64,000 bases of DNA from Saururus chinensis (taxonomy: Eukaryota > Streptophyta > Magnoliopsida > Piperales > Saururaceae): NCBI GenBank assembly GCA_035235625.1, contig CP141141.1:12645968-12709967 (forward strand), written 5' to 3'. Each line of letters begins with the position of its first letter. Positions within the stretch are counted from its first letter, which is position 1. The notes under the pieces were generated by a model. That model was given only the letters and a program-made list of their open reading frames with translations. It did no database searches and had not been told where the DNA came from. The translations under genes were made by a program, and so were the position numbers. Of the stretch, positions 1 through 12,032 are shown in pieces.

Positions 1-9
1 TCGCATGCA

Positions 10-384
10 TCAACGGTGGCGGTGAACCGCTGAGCTCTTCGCGTTTGCTGGCAGTGAGCATACCCCAACATTCTTCCGTTTGCCTTGGTTTGTGCTTTGG
101 AAACAAGCTGGAGCAGGAGCATCCACAAGAGACTCTAACTTGTGACGGGGAACAGAGTTGGCAGCGGAATGCCTCTCATCATGAGGCGGCGCCGGGCAGC
201 TGCCACCATTTCGATTGTTGTTCGAATTTGAGCACTGTGGGGGAGATGGCATGGTGCCCTTGGCTAGACTCTCATCATATTCATGCCCCAGAACTCGTGC
301 GGCCTCAGTGGCTTCTTGGCACAAAACCAAGATTATGAGCAAGAACCACGTCAAGGAGAGGAGATTGCTGTTGGAAAAAGCCAT
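10..384 (-). CDS. small secreted protein, function unknown
   Basis: A 124-residue reading frame starts at the ATG at 384-382 and ends at TGA (12-10). The open frame continues ten codons upstream without another ATG, so this ATG is the natural start. Residues 1-28 form a clear signal peptide: a polar start (MAFSNSN), a hydrophobic core (SLTWFLLIILVLC), and likely cleavage after the Ala of EATEA. The mature part is about 95 residues, hydrophilic, rich in Asn, Ser, Pro and basic residues, with four cysteines (PQC, SCP, ACF, VCS) and a His/Arg-rich C-terminus. This is the profile of a plant apoplastic peptide precursor or small cysteine-containing secreted protein. I do not recognise the family. 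A TATA-like CTATTTAA lies about 100 bp upstream, supporting a real gene. No introns are needed. Confidence 0.55.
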   Translation of the reverse strand: MAFSNSNLLSLTWFLLIILVLCQEATEAARVLGHEYDESLAKGTMPSPPQCSNSNNNRNGGSCPAPPHDERHSAANSVPRHKLESLVDAPAPACFQSTNQGKRKNVGVCSLPANAKSSAVHRHR

Positions 385-483
385 TGATTTTCTGATTTTA
401 CTAGCTCGAACCAATGTGACTAATTCGCACGTTTCCCTTCCTTGGTAACTAGTGGTGAGATAATGGAAGAGAGGGTGCGGGTT

Positions 484-501
484 AAATAGGCATGCCTATT
501 T
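484..501 (-). promoter_or_regulatory. TATA-like element inside an 18-bp palindrome upstream of the secreted-protein gene
   Basis: AAATAGGCATGCCTATTT is a perfect 18-bp palindrome. Read on the minus strand it contains CTATTTAA when extended to 482, a TATA-like box about 100 bp before the ATG at 384. The core CATGCC resembles an RY-type element. Function is inferred from position only. Confidence 0.3.
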
Positions 502-1152
502 CAACTATTGAAGGAACGTACACGTTGTCGCGAGGGATATTTGAATTGGGTTGTTTTGGTCCTCTTGGTCGACGTTGAAACCCAAATTAAGGTTCAGACT
601 TCAGAAGAAATATGTAAGAAATTTCTTGAGAAAATATGGATTGTGCTGAGTGTGGCTTTGTTAATTACTAGAGAAGAAATGGACAGAATAGGTAATTATA
701 TTAATACTGCAGTGATATCCTTCATATAACGAAATTTGGAAGAATGGTCAGGATGGTAGACGGGATTCGCAGATCAACAGTCCAGTCCTGGCCTTGAACA
801 AGAACTTGCCTTGAACAAGAACTTGACCGGATTAACTGACGGGGCTAAGAGAGATACTTGACTGGGCTTGTGGTTTTACGTCCAGTATACAACACGTTTC
901 AAAAGGTTAAGAAATTAAGTCCCACTTCCTGACATTATGAGTCTGAGCTCCAGCTGAGGATACGTAGGTGCTATACCAAAATTCCTCAGTTAATTTTCCT
1001 TCCCGGAGCTACAAACACAAAAGAAAGAATCATATTGGAGGGGAACTTAATGTCAAAAGCTGGACAAATTAGGTGCGCATTTCTCCCCACTTATTAGAGA
1101 TCAAAATGATATAAGTTGGTAGATTCTTTTATGTTAATACGATTTTAACTAG
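502..1152. other. non-coding flank
   Basis: Upstream flank of the secreted-protein gene. It has stop codons in all frames at short spacing. A short direct repeat (ccttgaacaagaacttg) occurs twice at about 793-828. No gene or RNA recognised. Confidence 0.4.
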
Positions 1153-1253
1153 TACTTCCTCCGTCTTACAATAATAGCTCCATTTAATTTTTTAAAATTA
1201 ATTCATTTTAAAAAATTAAGTAGAACTATTAATATAGAATAAAGGGAGAATTA
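1153..1253. mobile_element. Stowaway-like MITE
   Basis: An approximately 100-bp AT-rich element with inverted ends. The left end reads TACTTCCTCCGTCTTACAAT and the right end, reverse complemented, begins TAATTCTCCCTTTATTCTAT. The arms continue through AATAGctCcAttTAATTTTTTAAAAT on both sides, so the unit could fold into one hairpin. A TA dinucleotide at each end fits the Stowaway TA target duplication. A related unit occurs at 54745-54838. Confidence 0.6.
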
Positions 1254-3523
1254 TTTCTATGCCTTCGTGTGATTTTACTAAAAGCCTTATATTTGTTCTA
1301 CCAGGAAACCGAGGAGGGTGAGTATTTAGGTCTACATATAGCTGAATTCACTGAAGATATATGCAATTCAAGAAAGATCCCATGGTACATATATAGTGCA
1401 CCACAAAGTGAAAAGTTTTTGCCTTCGTGAAGTTTTGCGACAGTAAAAGTATTGTGTTATAGAGATGAAATGCTTTGAAACTATATGTAATCCTCGATCA
1501 TCCATTTTACCAATGTCCAATCCCATTCTTCACGAATGGAATAAATTAGTGAAACTCTTCTTAGGATATTTACAGGTTGTCAGATTCTAGACTAGAATGA
1601 ATATAAATAATCTTTGCAAGCTAAATAACACATATAATACATGCAATAGTATAGCTAAATGCTAGTGATGTAAATCAGCTAGTTTAAATTATATTGAGAA
1701 TAGGATTGTAAGAAGAAAATATACAGTTATCTATTGAGCAATCGATCGGCAGCTACGGGCAATTAAGCAATTGTGCGATCTATCGGACTATTAGAGTGAT
1801 CAATCAGCACATTAAATGACCCCGTGTAAAATTAAGCGAGAACTAAAGTGATTGATTAGCCTTTACAGCAATTAATTGCTACTTCAGCGGTATGACTTTC
1901 AATTCTATTTTAGCTAAGAATTTAATTTTAGATTGATTATTTTTAGTTTTTTACTTTCTTAGGAGTCTTTATTTCATGTTACCTTATTTATTTAGGAATT
2001 TTGTTGGTTTATTTTCTTTAATTTTTATTGATTAGTCTTAAAATAGTTAGAGGTTGGATTTTTTTATTTATAATTATAATATTAGGATTTGTATCGCTTA
2101 GCTCTTTTATGGAAGCCATGGCTATAAACTTCTCCATTGTTTTCTTTCTATTCTTTGTAAATATTTTATGGAAGGTTGTGAGAGAATGGTTCTATGAGCC
2201 TCTAGAGAGGAGATGAGAGGCATTTTCTTCTTCCACTACTTCTTTTTCACTCTAGTAAACTCATTAATTTTCAACGTGAAGGAATTAGGCGCAAAAGGCA
2301 ATGGCACTACTGATAGTTTCAAATGTCAGTCATTACATCATGATTTGTTACAATGTCAATGTTAATTATCGGTTCATGGTGAAAGTGTCGAATGCATTAA
2401 TTTCAAGTGACCAATCATCACATTACAAGGTTTCATGCACATGCATTAGGGTTTACTAACCCTTATATAATACATGCTTATTCACTATCTAATCATGCAT
2501 TCAAAATTCTTCGGAAATCATGTAATTATACAATTGCCATATAGCATAATCATTGCTATAAATCATAACAAAAATATGTTATCTTAAGGCACCATTACTA
2601 ACCTCACTGACATGTCTGTTTGGACAATGTTTACCATTGCTAATCCCATTGACATGTCAAACCTACATTGACAGTGTGTTAGCTAGGGTAGCCTACCTGA
2701 TCAATGCCACACCAACACATTAGTCTCATTACTGATGCCAGTTTGTATGTACGGTGTTGCATCTATGCAAAATGGGTATTGTTCATCTTCCTCCTTTCAT
2801 CTGTGCATACACCAACGTGACGGTGACATTACCATTGATCGGAAGAGAAATGATAAGAGACCCCACAACCTTTCCAAACACTTTTACTCATGGAAATCTT
2901 TTCAAATCAAAGTGATAAATCATTTGTGTCATAAATCGAGCATTGAAACTATTCCAATTCGAAATAACCATTATAGCACATTCATGCATGACATAACTTA
3001 AAAATCACACGCACACATCCAATTTCATCAAGAACTTGAAAAAAATCACACTTCTACATATTTTTTTCTTTATTCCAAAGAGAAGATGGCAATCTTATTT
3101 GAACAGAAGTGAGGTTTCTCCTCTCTTATGCATGTTTTCCCCGGAACTACTCTTGGACTCTCTATCTAACGCTAGGACTCCTGGGGACTTCCCTTCTCCC
3201 TCTAATCTCAAGTTTCACTCCCTTTTATACTGAGGTAACTACTCAAAACCATCAAATTGACTAATTTTATGAAATAATCAATGCATACAGTTATCATTAG
3301 TAGGTCGTTGATTCATCGATGCTTACCAATAGTAGCATTAGATTGTTTCATTGGTAGGGCACCGACATGTCAATAGCTTGCCAATGAACAAAAATAAATT
3401 TTTCCCAAAAATAAAAAATAATAATTTTCTTTTTGGAAACACTTCGTGTCACACTTCTAGCTTCTATTTGTCCCACATTTTCTAGGTGCTTTTATGGGAG
3501 GCTGGAACTCTATCCTCTTTTTG
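1254..3523. other. AT-rich intergenic DNA, probable unresolved LTR remnant
   Basis: No supportable gene; open frames here are short and lack codon structure. At 1739-1860 there is a cluster of ATCGATCG-type motifs like those inside the LTRs at 10910, 21404 and 51731, suggesting part of this stretch is an unrecognised retrotransposon LTR. I could not find paired termini. Confidence 0.35.
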
Positions 3524-4149
3524 CTTGGTGTAACGCCCGAGATTTTTCATCCATTTTTCTCAAAACTCATAGAAATTTTTTTTTTCCATAAATCGGAGTC
3601 AAAACGATAAAATCAAAACCTGTTTATAATTTAAAACATCATACGGTTAAACATCGTACTGTCAAATCAAATATCCTCAGGCGCTACCCGAAAACACACG
3701 TACGAATAAATTTGCTATGATCATAGACTTTTAAATACAAATCACTCTCCCAGGCATCCCTGAGTACAAGTCCCATAACAGTCCACTGACTGATCCAAAT
3801 TCAAAGTCCAGAATAAAACATCTTAAAGTCTCATCTCACTCAATACAGGAGATCGTGGCACAAATAAACTCACAGAGAGTCAAGCAGATACCTGAGTCAA
3901 CGGGAATCGATCCACCGCTGAAACGAGCGTCCATCTCCAGGAGCTCTTCGCACAACCTGCAAAACCTCCCGTACAACGGGGCTAAAAATAGTAGGGTGAG
4001 TATTTTCATACTCAGTAGGAAAATACCCAGTAGGGGAAACCCCAAACGGTGAACTCACAAGTTCAAAAATGCATGCATCATGCAACTCAAACATGAAGCA
4101 GTCAACATAATATAATCATATCGTGCACATACGCATACGATCATACTAA

Positions 4150-4292
4150 ATGCACTATCGTGCCAAAGACATACCAAATGCACCACCGTGCCAAAATCAT
4201 ATCAAGGCATCATCGTGCCAGAATCATACCGAAGGCACCATCGTGCCAGAATCATACCAAAGGCACCATCGTGCCAAAATCATACTATCCAA
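4150..4292. repeat. minisatellite, about 24-bp unit
   Basis: Five or six imperfect copies of a unit like GCACCATCGTGCCAGAATCA inside element A. They create an apparent His/Thr-rich open frame that is not a gene. Confidence 0.7.
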
Positions 4293-4324
4293 ACAACTTA
4301 CACAAACACCCTTATCCAGGGTCA

Positions 4325-4715
4325 TACAATTTACTCGTACCACCGTACGCATACTCATACAACATACGCATACTTGTACGATTTTACTCGTACAATCGTA
4401 TGCTCACTCATACAGCTTACCCATACATGTACGACCTTACTCGTACAATCAGACTCGTACGACCTTACTCGTACGACGCACAAAATCATACTTACTGTCT
4501 TACTCAGAACCATATTCTCACAATCGTACTCATACTCTTACAGTCGTGCTCATACTCATACGCTTACAGTCTTACTCATACTCATACACTTACAGTCCTG
4601 CTCATACTCATACACTTACAGTCCTGCTCATACTCATACACTTACAGTCCTGCTCATACACATACAGTCGTACTCACACTCATACAGTCGTACTCATAAT
4701 CGTACACATATCAAC
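4325..4715. repeat. minisatellite of CTCATACACTTACAGTC type
   Basis: Directly repeated CTCATAC/CTTACAGTCCTG modules; at 4560-4650 the unit is about 31 bp and nearly perfect. Long low-complexity frames in all three forward frames result from this repeat and are not genes. Confidence 0.75.
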
Positions 4716-4924
4716 GACCACTGAAGCTCATTACAACTAATAAGCTCCAGCGTCGAAATGGAAAAGAATGCCACTGGGGCAACACCTTAACCTCCGGGGA
4801 GTGACTAGACGCCATGGACTTTTCCGAAGGTAAGGCACACCAATGCTCATGGGGCACTGGATCAAACAGGTAAGAGTAGATCCATGATACTACTTACCTG
4901 AGCGCGCAAACATAAACACCCACA

Positions 4925-5120
4925 CATAAGGGGTCATACAGTTGCCCACCATAATGGGTCTTATAGTGCCATAGAATCGCCCACCATAATGGGTCTTATA
5001 GTGCCAGAGAATTGCCCACCATAATGGGTCTTATAGTGCCATTGCCACTCTTGGGCAGAAAACATACAGTGCCACTTGGGCAGAAACATACAGTGCCACT
5101 CTTGGGCAGAATCATACAAC
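4925..5120. repeat. two short minisatellites in element A
   Basis: First array: three copies of a unit containing CCACCATAATGGGTCTTATA, period about 39-45 bp (4945-5045). Second array: three copies containing CATACAGTGCCACTTGGGCA, period about 25-29 bp (5046-5118). Confidence 0.65.
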
Positions 5121-5904
5121 GCTCTCAACAGAGCATCAAACGTCTGGGCTTACACAGCACACAGACAACATCCCGCAGGATAAACACCATGGCAAGACAT
5201 GATAAACGCTCGGCCAACTCATCAGCGGCCAGCTCAAACACAGAACTCAATCCGTCGAACCCTCAGGTCTCAAACTCACAACGCTATCATTAGCTGTGCT
5301 TATAATTCAAGTTTGAATTAAGTATATTATGCGGTATAATTATGCCACACAAACTCACAGTCCTCGACTGGTCAAACTGAAGCTGAGCCCGATCCGAAAC
5401 CCAAGTTCGTCAGGGCAGCAGACTTCACTTACCCGTCCACATCATGGACAAAACTCATCGTACAACAAACCCTTACAGTCTTACACTTTGCCATCCATCT
5501 TATGGCCAAATCCTCTTACACTGACATCTTCAAATAACGCTCCTCAGAGCCAACCTAGTTGTCGCCCTCTTACTTATATCTCACTTATTATACTTATTTT
5601 TCACTTCATAATCTGTACGTTATGCTTGTACAATTATGAACACTCTTACTGTCTGACAAATGCCCAACATACAATTCACCCCAAACTGATCCATTCTAAT
5701 CCTTGCCCGTCATACTCATATCCTCTGTCATACGCTTACACAACCGCATCCAAATTTAGACAGAGCTTCTGTCACCTCTTACTGTTCATCGCCCATACCT
5801 CTGCCCACATACACTTACACACATCCAAAGCATAGGCAAAAAGCCATCATACATACGTATGTCTCACACATACGTATAACATACACATACGGTCATACAT
5901 ACAT

Positions 5905-6130
5905 AACTTACAAACATGCACGCTAGCCATCACTAGCACATGCATACATTCATACATACGTCAAACATGCACGCTAGCCATCACTAGCACATGCATACAT
6001 CAAACGTACACGCTAGTCATCTCTAGCACGTGCACACACACATTCTTACATACTTCAAACATGCACGCTAGCCATCACTAGCACATGCATAACCCATACA
6101 TAGCATACTGACATATTTGCTAGCCATCGC
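5905..6130. repeat. minisatellite with GCACGCTAGCCATCACTAGC unit
   Basis: Four to five copies of a unit of about 55-60 bp containing CACGCTAGCCATCACTAGCA and ATGCATACAT, each half being partly palindromic (GCTAGCCATCACTAGC). Confidence 0.65.
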
Positions 6131-8024
6131 CAGCGCATACATAATCTACATCCATAAAACATGCATACATCTCATGCATATCAATCATACCATACAATCA
6201 TGCTTACACGCACCTCATGCAATCGGATCGTTACTTAACATCCAAGCATGGAATCATACAATCCTAGCATGCTGCTACTCATTCAAAGCATGCTTCATGA
6301 ATTTACGAGTTCAAAGCTCCCCTACCTCGTAATCATGGCGTTCGATGGCGAGCACACGACGGTGGCGGAGTTGGCAGTCAAAACCATTGCCTGGCTGAGA
6401 GAGCTGCTGTCCCGAGGATTTTAGGATGCGCCGGAACTATCACGGCCAAGCAGAGTGTCAGAAATCAATGCGGTAAAACCCGCGATCCACGGTGGCATAC
6501 TAGGGCGGCCGGGAGAAATATCGTGCCAACCTAAGTGGCGGTGCAACCCGAAGTCAAGGGTGTACACTCTAAAGATCAGCCGGTGGCTAAGACGTGCACA
6601 GCTGGCCACAAGACGTCGAAATCGGCCGTGGACAGCACCCAACGGCAACGATTCCGGTCAACAAAGGCCCACATAAGGGCGGAGAGCGTGGGGCAACGCT
6701 CGAGAACCAAAGGAGAGGTGGAGGACAGCTCTAGTGATCAACTCCACTCGGTGGCAAAGCCAACCGATGGTTAGGCGGCACGAATGTGGCGCCTAAACCC
6801 AGAAGTGCACGCGTGGCTACATGCGCACGCGGCCCAAAGGGCGGGGGAGATGGCTGAAATGAGGCGACTCAAGGCCCACAAAAGCCAACAGGGCTAAGGC
6901 CCTAGTGGTGGCCAATCAAAGCAGCGACATCGCCGATCGCCACCCACAACCAATACCCATGGTGCGGCGGCTGTGCATCTCGCACGGTATAGGGCAAATG
7001 ACAAGCCGCCCATTCCGAGCGGTAATATAATTAGGCCAAGTGGGGCTGACCCTCACTGTCGCCGAGCCGGGGCAGAGCCCATAATGGCCAAATAGCATAC
7101 GGCTCGCCGATGACCACGGCCCAAGACGCACCCAAAGCGTCTAATCGGGCGGAGCAAGGCAATAGGGGCGAGGTGGGGTCGGAAACGGCAAACCCCTACC
7201 GACATCGGGTCGAGGTAGGCTGGACGGAGTCCTACCGGTGTCCGGACGGCAACCGGAAACCCACCGGCGTCCAAAAACTCCCACGGACAGTGAGATGGAA
7301 TAGTAACAAAAACCCGACCAAAAGATCGGTAGCTCACCACGGAGCGAAGAAAGCATGGCGGCGGCTCTAGCCGGCGCCTATGGGTTCCTGGCGGCCAACT
7401 AAACATAAGTCTAGTTGAGAGCGGCCGCAAACGATGTCAAAATCGTACACCCATAGTGCAAAAACGGGATTGAAGGAGAGAAAAACCCGAAAAAAGGTTC
7501 GGTACCTCGTGGAGGAGCGAAGAGGCCGTGGCGGCGGTCATGGCCAGTACCTACGGACTCGTGGCGGTGAGGCAAAGCGGATCCTGACAAGAATCAACGG
7601 AATCCGACGACGGAGGAGGGAGAACGGAGCGACCGGATATGCCCTCGGGTTTTCTCTTCTCCTTACATAACGCCATTTTTTTCTTCTGTAAGTTTCTGGA
7701 ACGAAACTTACTGTGGTCGGCTTAAAAGCCATGATTTTACTATTCACTTTTTTTATTTTTACATCCATATCCCCAATACGCGTTAACCCACTGGTTACGC
7801 GTTAACCCACTGGTTACGCGTCAAACCTCCAAAATTCGCGCCGTAAGCGCGCAGCGAGGCCCGTGGCCCACGACTAAGCCCCACACCCGACTCTACGGGT
7901 ATAAATATGGGGAAAAGACACAAATACCCATACGCTGAAACGTCACATTTTTCTGCCGAAAATGACCAGAAAAATGGCAGAAAAATCCCAAAAATCGTAG
8001 AAAAATCAGGGACCTTACACTTGG

Positions 8025-8837
8025 TCTTCCTCATTATTTAAGAGGTATGAGGAGTAGAACAATTTAACTAACAACCTCCACTCCCCATGGTCCATAACCA
8101 AGTATTTTCTGCACTTGATCCAAAAAATGTGAACAATTAATTTTCCTATCAACCTTCATTAGTTTCATTTTCCCTCCAACACACTGCCTTCAATCGGAGT
8201 TGAATACATTGTCATAATGTACACTAATCAGCACAATCTCATTCTCAATCATTTCTTATCTACAAAAAAAATTACTGAAAACAACAACAAGGCTATATGA
8301 ATATAGTATGTTTTATCTATACATCAATATAATTCAAATAATATTTGTATAAATTTCGTTAAATCAATACAACAATAACACTAAAACACTATATCAATAA
8401 ATTAGTCATTGAATGCTAAACACATGCTAAAATGTTTCATCCATAATGCTAAAATGTTTCAATAATAATGCTAAAATATTTTAGAAATAATGGTAAAATG
8501 ATTCAATAATATTGCCGAAATGTTTCAGCATTATTGCTAAAGTCAGACAATAGTAATCAACTTGAAATTTCTTTGTGTTAACACAATACAACAATATTGT
8601 TGAAATAATACAACAATATATATTGTCGAAACAATACACAAATATTTTTTAAATAATACTCCAATAAATATTGTTAAAACAATACAATAATAACATTGAA
8701 ACATTACAACAATATCATTTACTCTAGAAAAAAATAAGGTACCTCTTTCTTCTCCACAATTCAGTGAGTAAAACAAACCAAAAATGTGATTAGATTAAGT
8801 CTAGGGTCTTGCTTAAGCTTCTTTTGATTGAACAACA
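8025..8837. other. AT-rich spacer with degenerate tandem repeats
   Basis: Spacer between elements A and B. At about 8425-8545 there are four or five degenerate copies of AATAATGCTAAAATGTTTCA, and at about 8580-8720 of ACAATATTGTTGAAACAATA. No coding sequence seen. Confidence 0.5.
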
Positions 8838-8842
8838 CCTTG

Positions 8843-11800
8843 TGTCACGCCCCGACACTGTTCGTCCCGTGCCGAACCCAGTCCAGCGCACGAGGGCGAC
8901 AATATTAAAAACGGTTAAAGAAATTACGAAAAACGTGTGCCCTATTTATGGGCGGTTTAATTAACAGAGTTACAAGCTACTTTGAGGAAGAGTAAATAAG
9001 TAGAACAAAAGAGGAGTTTAACTCTAAATTAAACCACAAGTCTTAAGCCTACATACTAATAATCTAGAGCCAACACACTTAACTCAAACAGGGTCTCAAA
9101 TAAATCTAAAGACATAATATATCACAAGTCTGAAACGAGGATCACTCCACAAGGTATTCTAACATCATAACAAAATAATCAAAAAAATATGCAAAGTCTA
9201 TACGCCTCCACGCCTAGTCCCAAGCTCTCCCGGTCTGTTCCTCATATAGAGGATCCTGTACAACTGCATGTCACACCATGCAGCCCCAAAACAAAAAACA
9301 CAAAAAACGTAGGGTGAGTATAAAAACTCAATAATGGTTTGAATACAACTATAAAAATCAGAAAACACGACGACATGACAATGTAGCAATTCAGATCCAA
9401 AATTTACATGCTATACCACTTTTTGATTATGTATTCATATTACATAAACCTCTATAATAGTGTCTCAACCACACAATTTTTGATTATGCATTCATATCAC
9501 ATAAACTTGCATAATAGTGTCTCAACTACACAATTTCTGATTATGCATTCATATCACATACTCATCCATCCTGCATGACAAACGTGTCAAACACATAATA
9601 CACAATTATACATAGCATTCATAATACATATGCATCAATACAAATGGTGAATGCCTCCATCAAGGAGAAAACACAAGTATTACCACAAAGGCAGGACATG
9701 GTCAAGGCCATGAAGGCGAGATGTGGTCAAATTTCCAAACAGAAAATGTAAGAGGGTCAGGATTGTCAACCCCTAAAGCTGCTCGCCCTGGACGATCCTG
9801 GCCAAGGATGTCCGATTCTCACACAAAGAACCTAGAGCAGGTGTGTTCGCCCAAGGACATCTCTTGCGGTGGGGAGAACCTGAATTCCCACACAGGGAAC
9901 CCTAAAAAACGTGGTAGCTGGTGCACAAAGCGTACCACTCTGGATTCTTAGGGTCCAGATAACAATCTAAATAATCTCATCGGCAAAACAAGTACACAAC
10001 TCGTCCCCACATATCTCAATTTAACTAGACTCAACCCGAGGAGTGTACATTTTCCACACAGGAACTTAAATCGAAAACATGTCATTTTGGACCAACAAAG
10101 TTTCGATTAATTCACCGAGTGATTTATCCGACACACAATCATAATCATTGCATACAATCGATCAATTCTCGTTAAACATCGGTAAAACTTCGTTCATGAA
10201 TACTGATCCATAATGCATGATATCATGAAACATCCGTGAGCAAGACCTACATCGGTTCCAACACATGGAATGTGCTCCCAATCAATCCCCTCATGCATCA
10301 TAATCAAGCATAATTAACTACAATTTCATAGTAGATTCCCCATGCATGTGTGTATTCATGCATGTTCTAAGCACATGGCCAATGCTTTGACATAAACTCA
10401 TAATGCAATATACGCATACTTAAACACATTCAAAACAATGATTCCTAACTGAAATCAAAGCCAAAATCTACCATAAAGCTTAAATTCATCCATGTGAAAT
10501 CGTACGCTCACTCCTACAATCATAATATTTCTCCACATTAAGCCATAGCATGATTACATTAATTACACATAAACCATTCTCATTATAAGAGAACACAGCT
10601 TATCATTTTTCATATAATATCCCTGCAGGAAATATACTCTAATCACAAGAGTTCCAACATTCAAAGGTTTAAGGTAATTCAATATCAACATGCACAATTA
10701 TCAACATATAATATAATACCACATAACAACACTTAAACGTAATCCATAAACCTCCATCATCAATTCCACACCTCCAATAGCCTAATTTTAATATAACACA
10801 CCTCTCATAACCATTATAACCATTAAATGGAGTAAGAACATTGAAATGAGCATAAATTTTCCAAAATAGCCAAACTGCTATATAGCTAATTGATCGGCTT
10901 GGCAGGCCGTTCGATCGGCCCGATCAATCGCCAACAAGGCATATTCGAGACCTTCCCCATTTCAAAATTCAAAACTGAGGCTTCCTCGAAGCAACTTAAA
11001 ACCTTCATCTATATTCTCAAACACCATCAAAATCTCATTAAATATTCCAGAACATTAATTTAACTCATTCTAAGATAAAACCCTAAGAAATCGAAACAAG
11101 ATATTAACATTTATTAAACCCACCATTAGAGCTCAAATCAAGCAAACCTATTCCAAATAAAACCATACAAATTAAAATTTTTACCACAATAAAACTGAGA
11201 TTTGAAGACTCATTACCTTCCTTCTTGGTTTGGTTTGGATTAAACCTACAATCTCTCACACCTTCCACAAACACGATTTTTAAGTTAACGCACATCTAAA
11301 CTCTTTAAGCTTTGAAAAATAAAAAATAAACCCTAGATCTAGAGCTTTGAAAGCATAAAAATGAGATTTTGAAGATTAGGGCTTGGAAAAGAAGAGAAAA
11401 ACAGTGATTTAATACTTTCGAAATGGATTGAAATAATGGGAAAAGACAAGACTAAGAACATTTTAAGAAAACCCCAAAGATTAAGCAAAGATTAAGCTAA
11501 ACTTACCTCTAATCGTTTCCCTTTTCAATCTAATCGGGGATTAGGCTCCAATCTCCTATCTAAGCTTATTCCCAATTTAGGAATGGCTTAGCTCATTCCC
11601 TTTTATAGTAAGGGTTGGGCTACACCTAATAGAAATGTGGGGTAGAAATAGAGTTTTTAACTAAAATTAGAAATTTTGGCAATCTAACCTAAAATTAAGT
11701 CCAAAAAAATTCTAAATTTTTTAAAGTGTCTTCCAATGATGTCGGGGCATTTTTGTCCAAAAAACTTAATTTGGTTGATGGGGCCCACAAGGGGGTCCCG

Positions 11801-12027
11801 CCAAACCCTAATTTTTAAAAAATTGGTAAAAAATCAAAAAATCCCAAAAATTTATATTTGACCCAAAATTACTTAAAACTCATAAATGTGAAGTTAGTTT
11901 TCATTAAAGCCTTTAGAAACTCCATTTATTTTTGAAAACTACCGAATTTAATTAGAAAACGCTTAAACCACATGATGACTGATAAATAACATTAAAAATA
12001 AACCGGTTCAAGATGAGAGTCCTTACA
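8843..12027 (-). mobile_element. solo-LTR-like element B (giant gypsy LTR), 3.2 kb
   Basis: It begins TGTCACGCCCCGACACTG and ends GAGAGTCCTTACA, with a perfect 5-bp target duplication CCTTG at 8838-8842 and 12028-12032. On the minus strand it starts TGTAAGGACTC and ends GTCGGGGCGTGACA, an ending typical of plant Ty3/gypsy LTRs that are followed by a Met-tRNA primer site; here no such site or internal domain follows, so it is a solo LTR. It shares GTAGGGTGAGTA (about 9310) with element A and the same terminal style. Two near-identical blocks at about 9424-9480 and 9481-9560 (ACACAATTTYTGATTATGCA) form a local duplication. A GATCG-rich cluster sits at 10890-10935. No genuine protein is encoded. 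Confidence 0.75.
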
Positions 12028-12032
12028 CCTTG

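Larger units (their letters stand above)
3529..8019 (-). mobile_element. solo-LTR-like element A (giant gypsy LTR), 4.5 kb
   Basis: The element begins TGTAACGCCCGAG and ends GGGACCTTACA, giving TGTAA/TTACA terminal inverted bases. It is flanked by a perfect 5-bp target duplication, CTTGG at 3524-3528 and 8020-8024. No second LTR, primer-binding site or pol sequence is visible inside, so it behaves as a solo LTR. Read on the minus strand it ends in CTCGGGCGTTACA, the style of ending I associate with plant Ty3/gypsy chromovirus LTRs of the Tekay/Del group. The motif pair CTACTGAGTATG and ACTCACCCTAC on the minus strand (about 3992-4019) has counterparts in elements B and C. A TATA-like tataaatat lies near 7902. 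The interior holds several minisatellites and a GC-rich stretch (about 6330-7660). Family assignment is inference; boundaries and TSD are direct. Confidence 0.75.

Noticed and set aside
4150-4740. Three overlapping long forward frames (about 180-196 codons)
   Set aside because: They are open in several frames at once because a short tandem repeat lacks stops; composition follows the repeat and no domain is present.
6421-7670. Many short frames on both strands in a GC-rich block
   Set aside because: High GC content makes stops rare; no frame has conserved protein features and the block lies inside solo LTR A.
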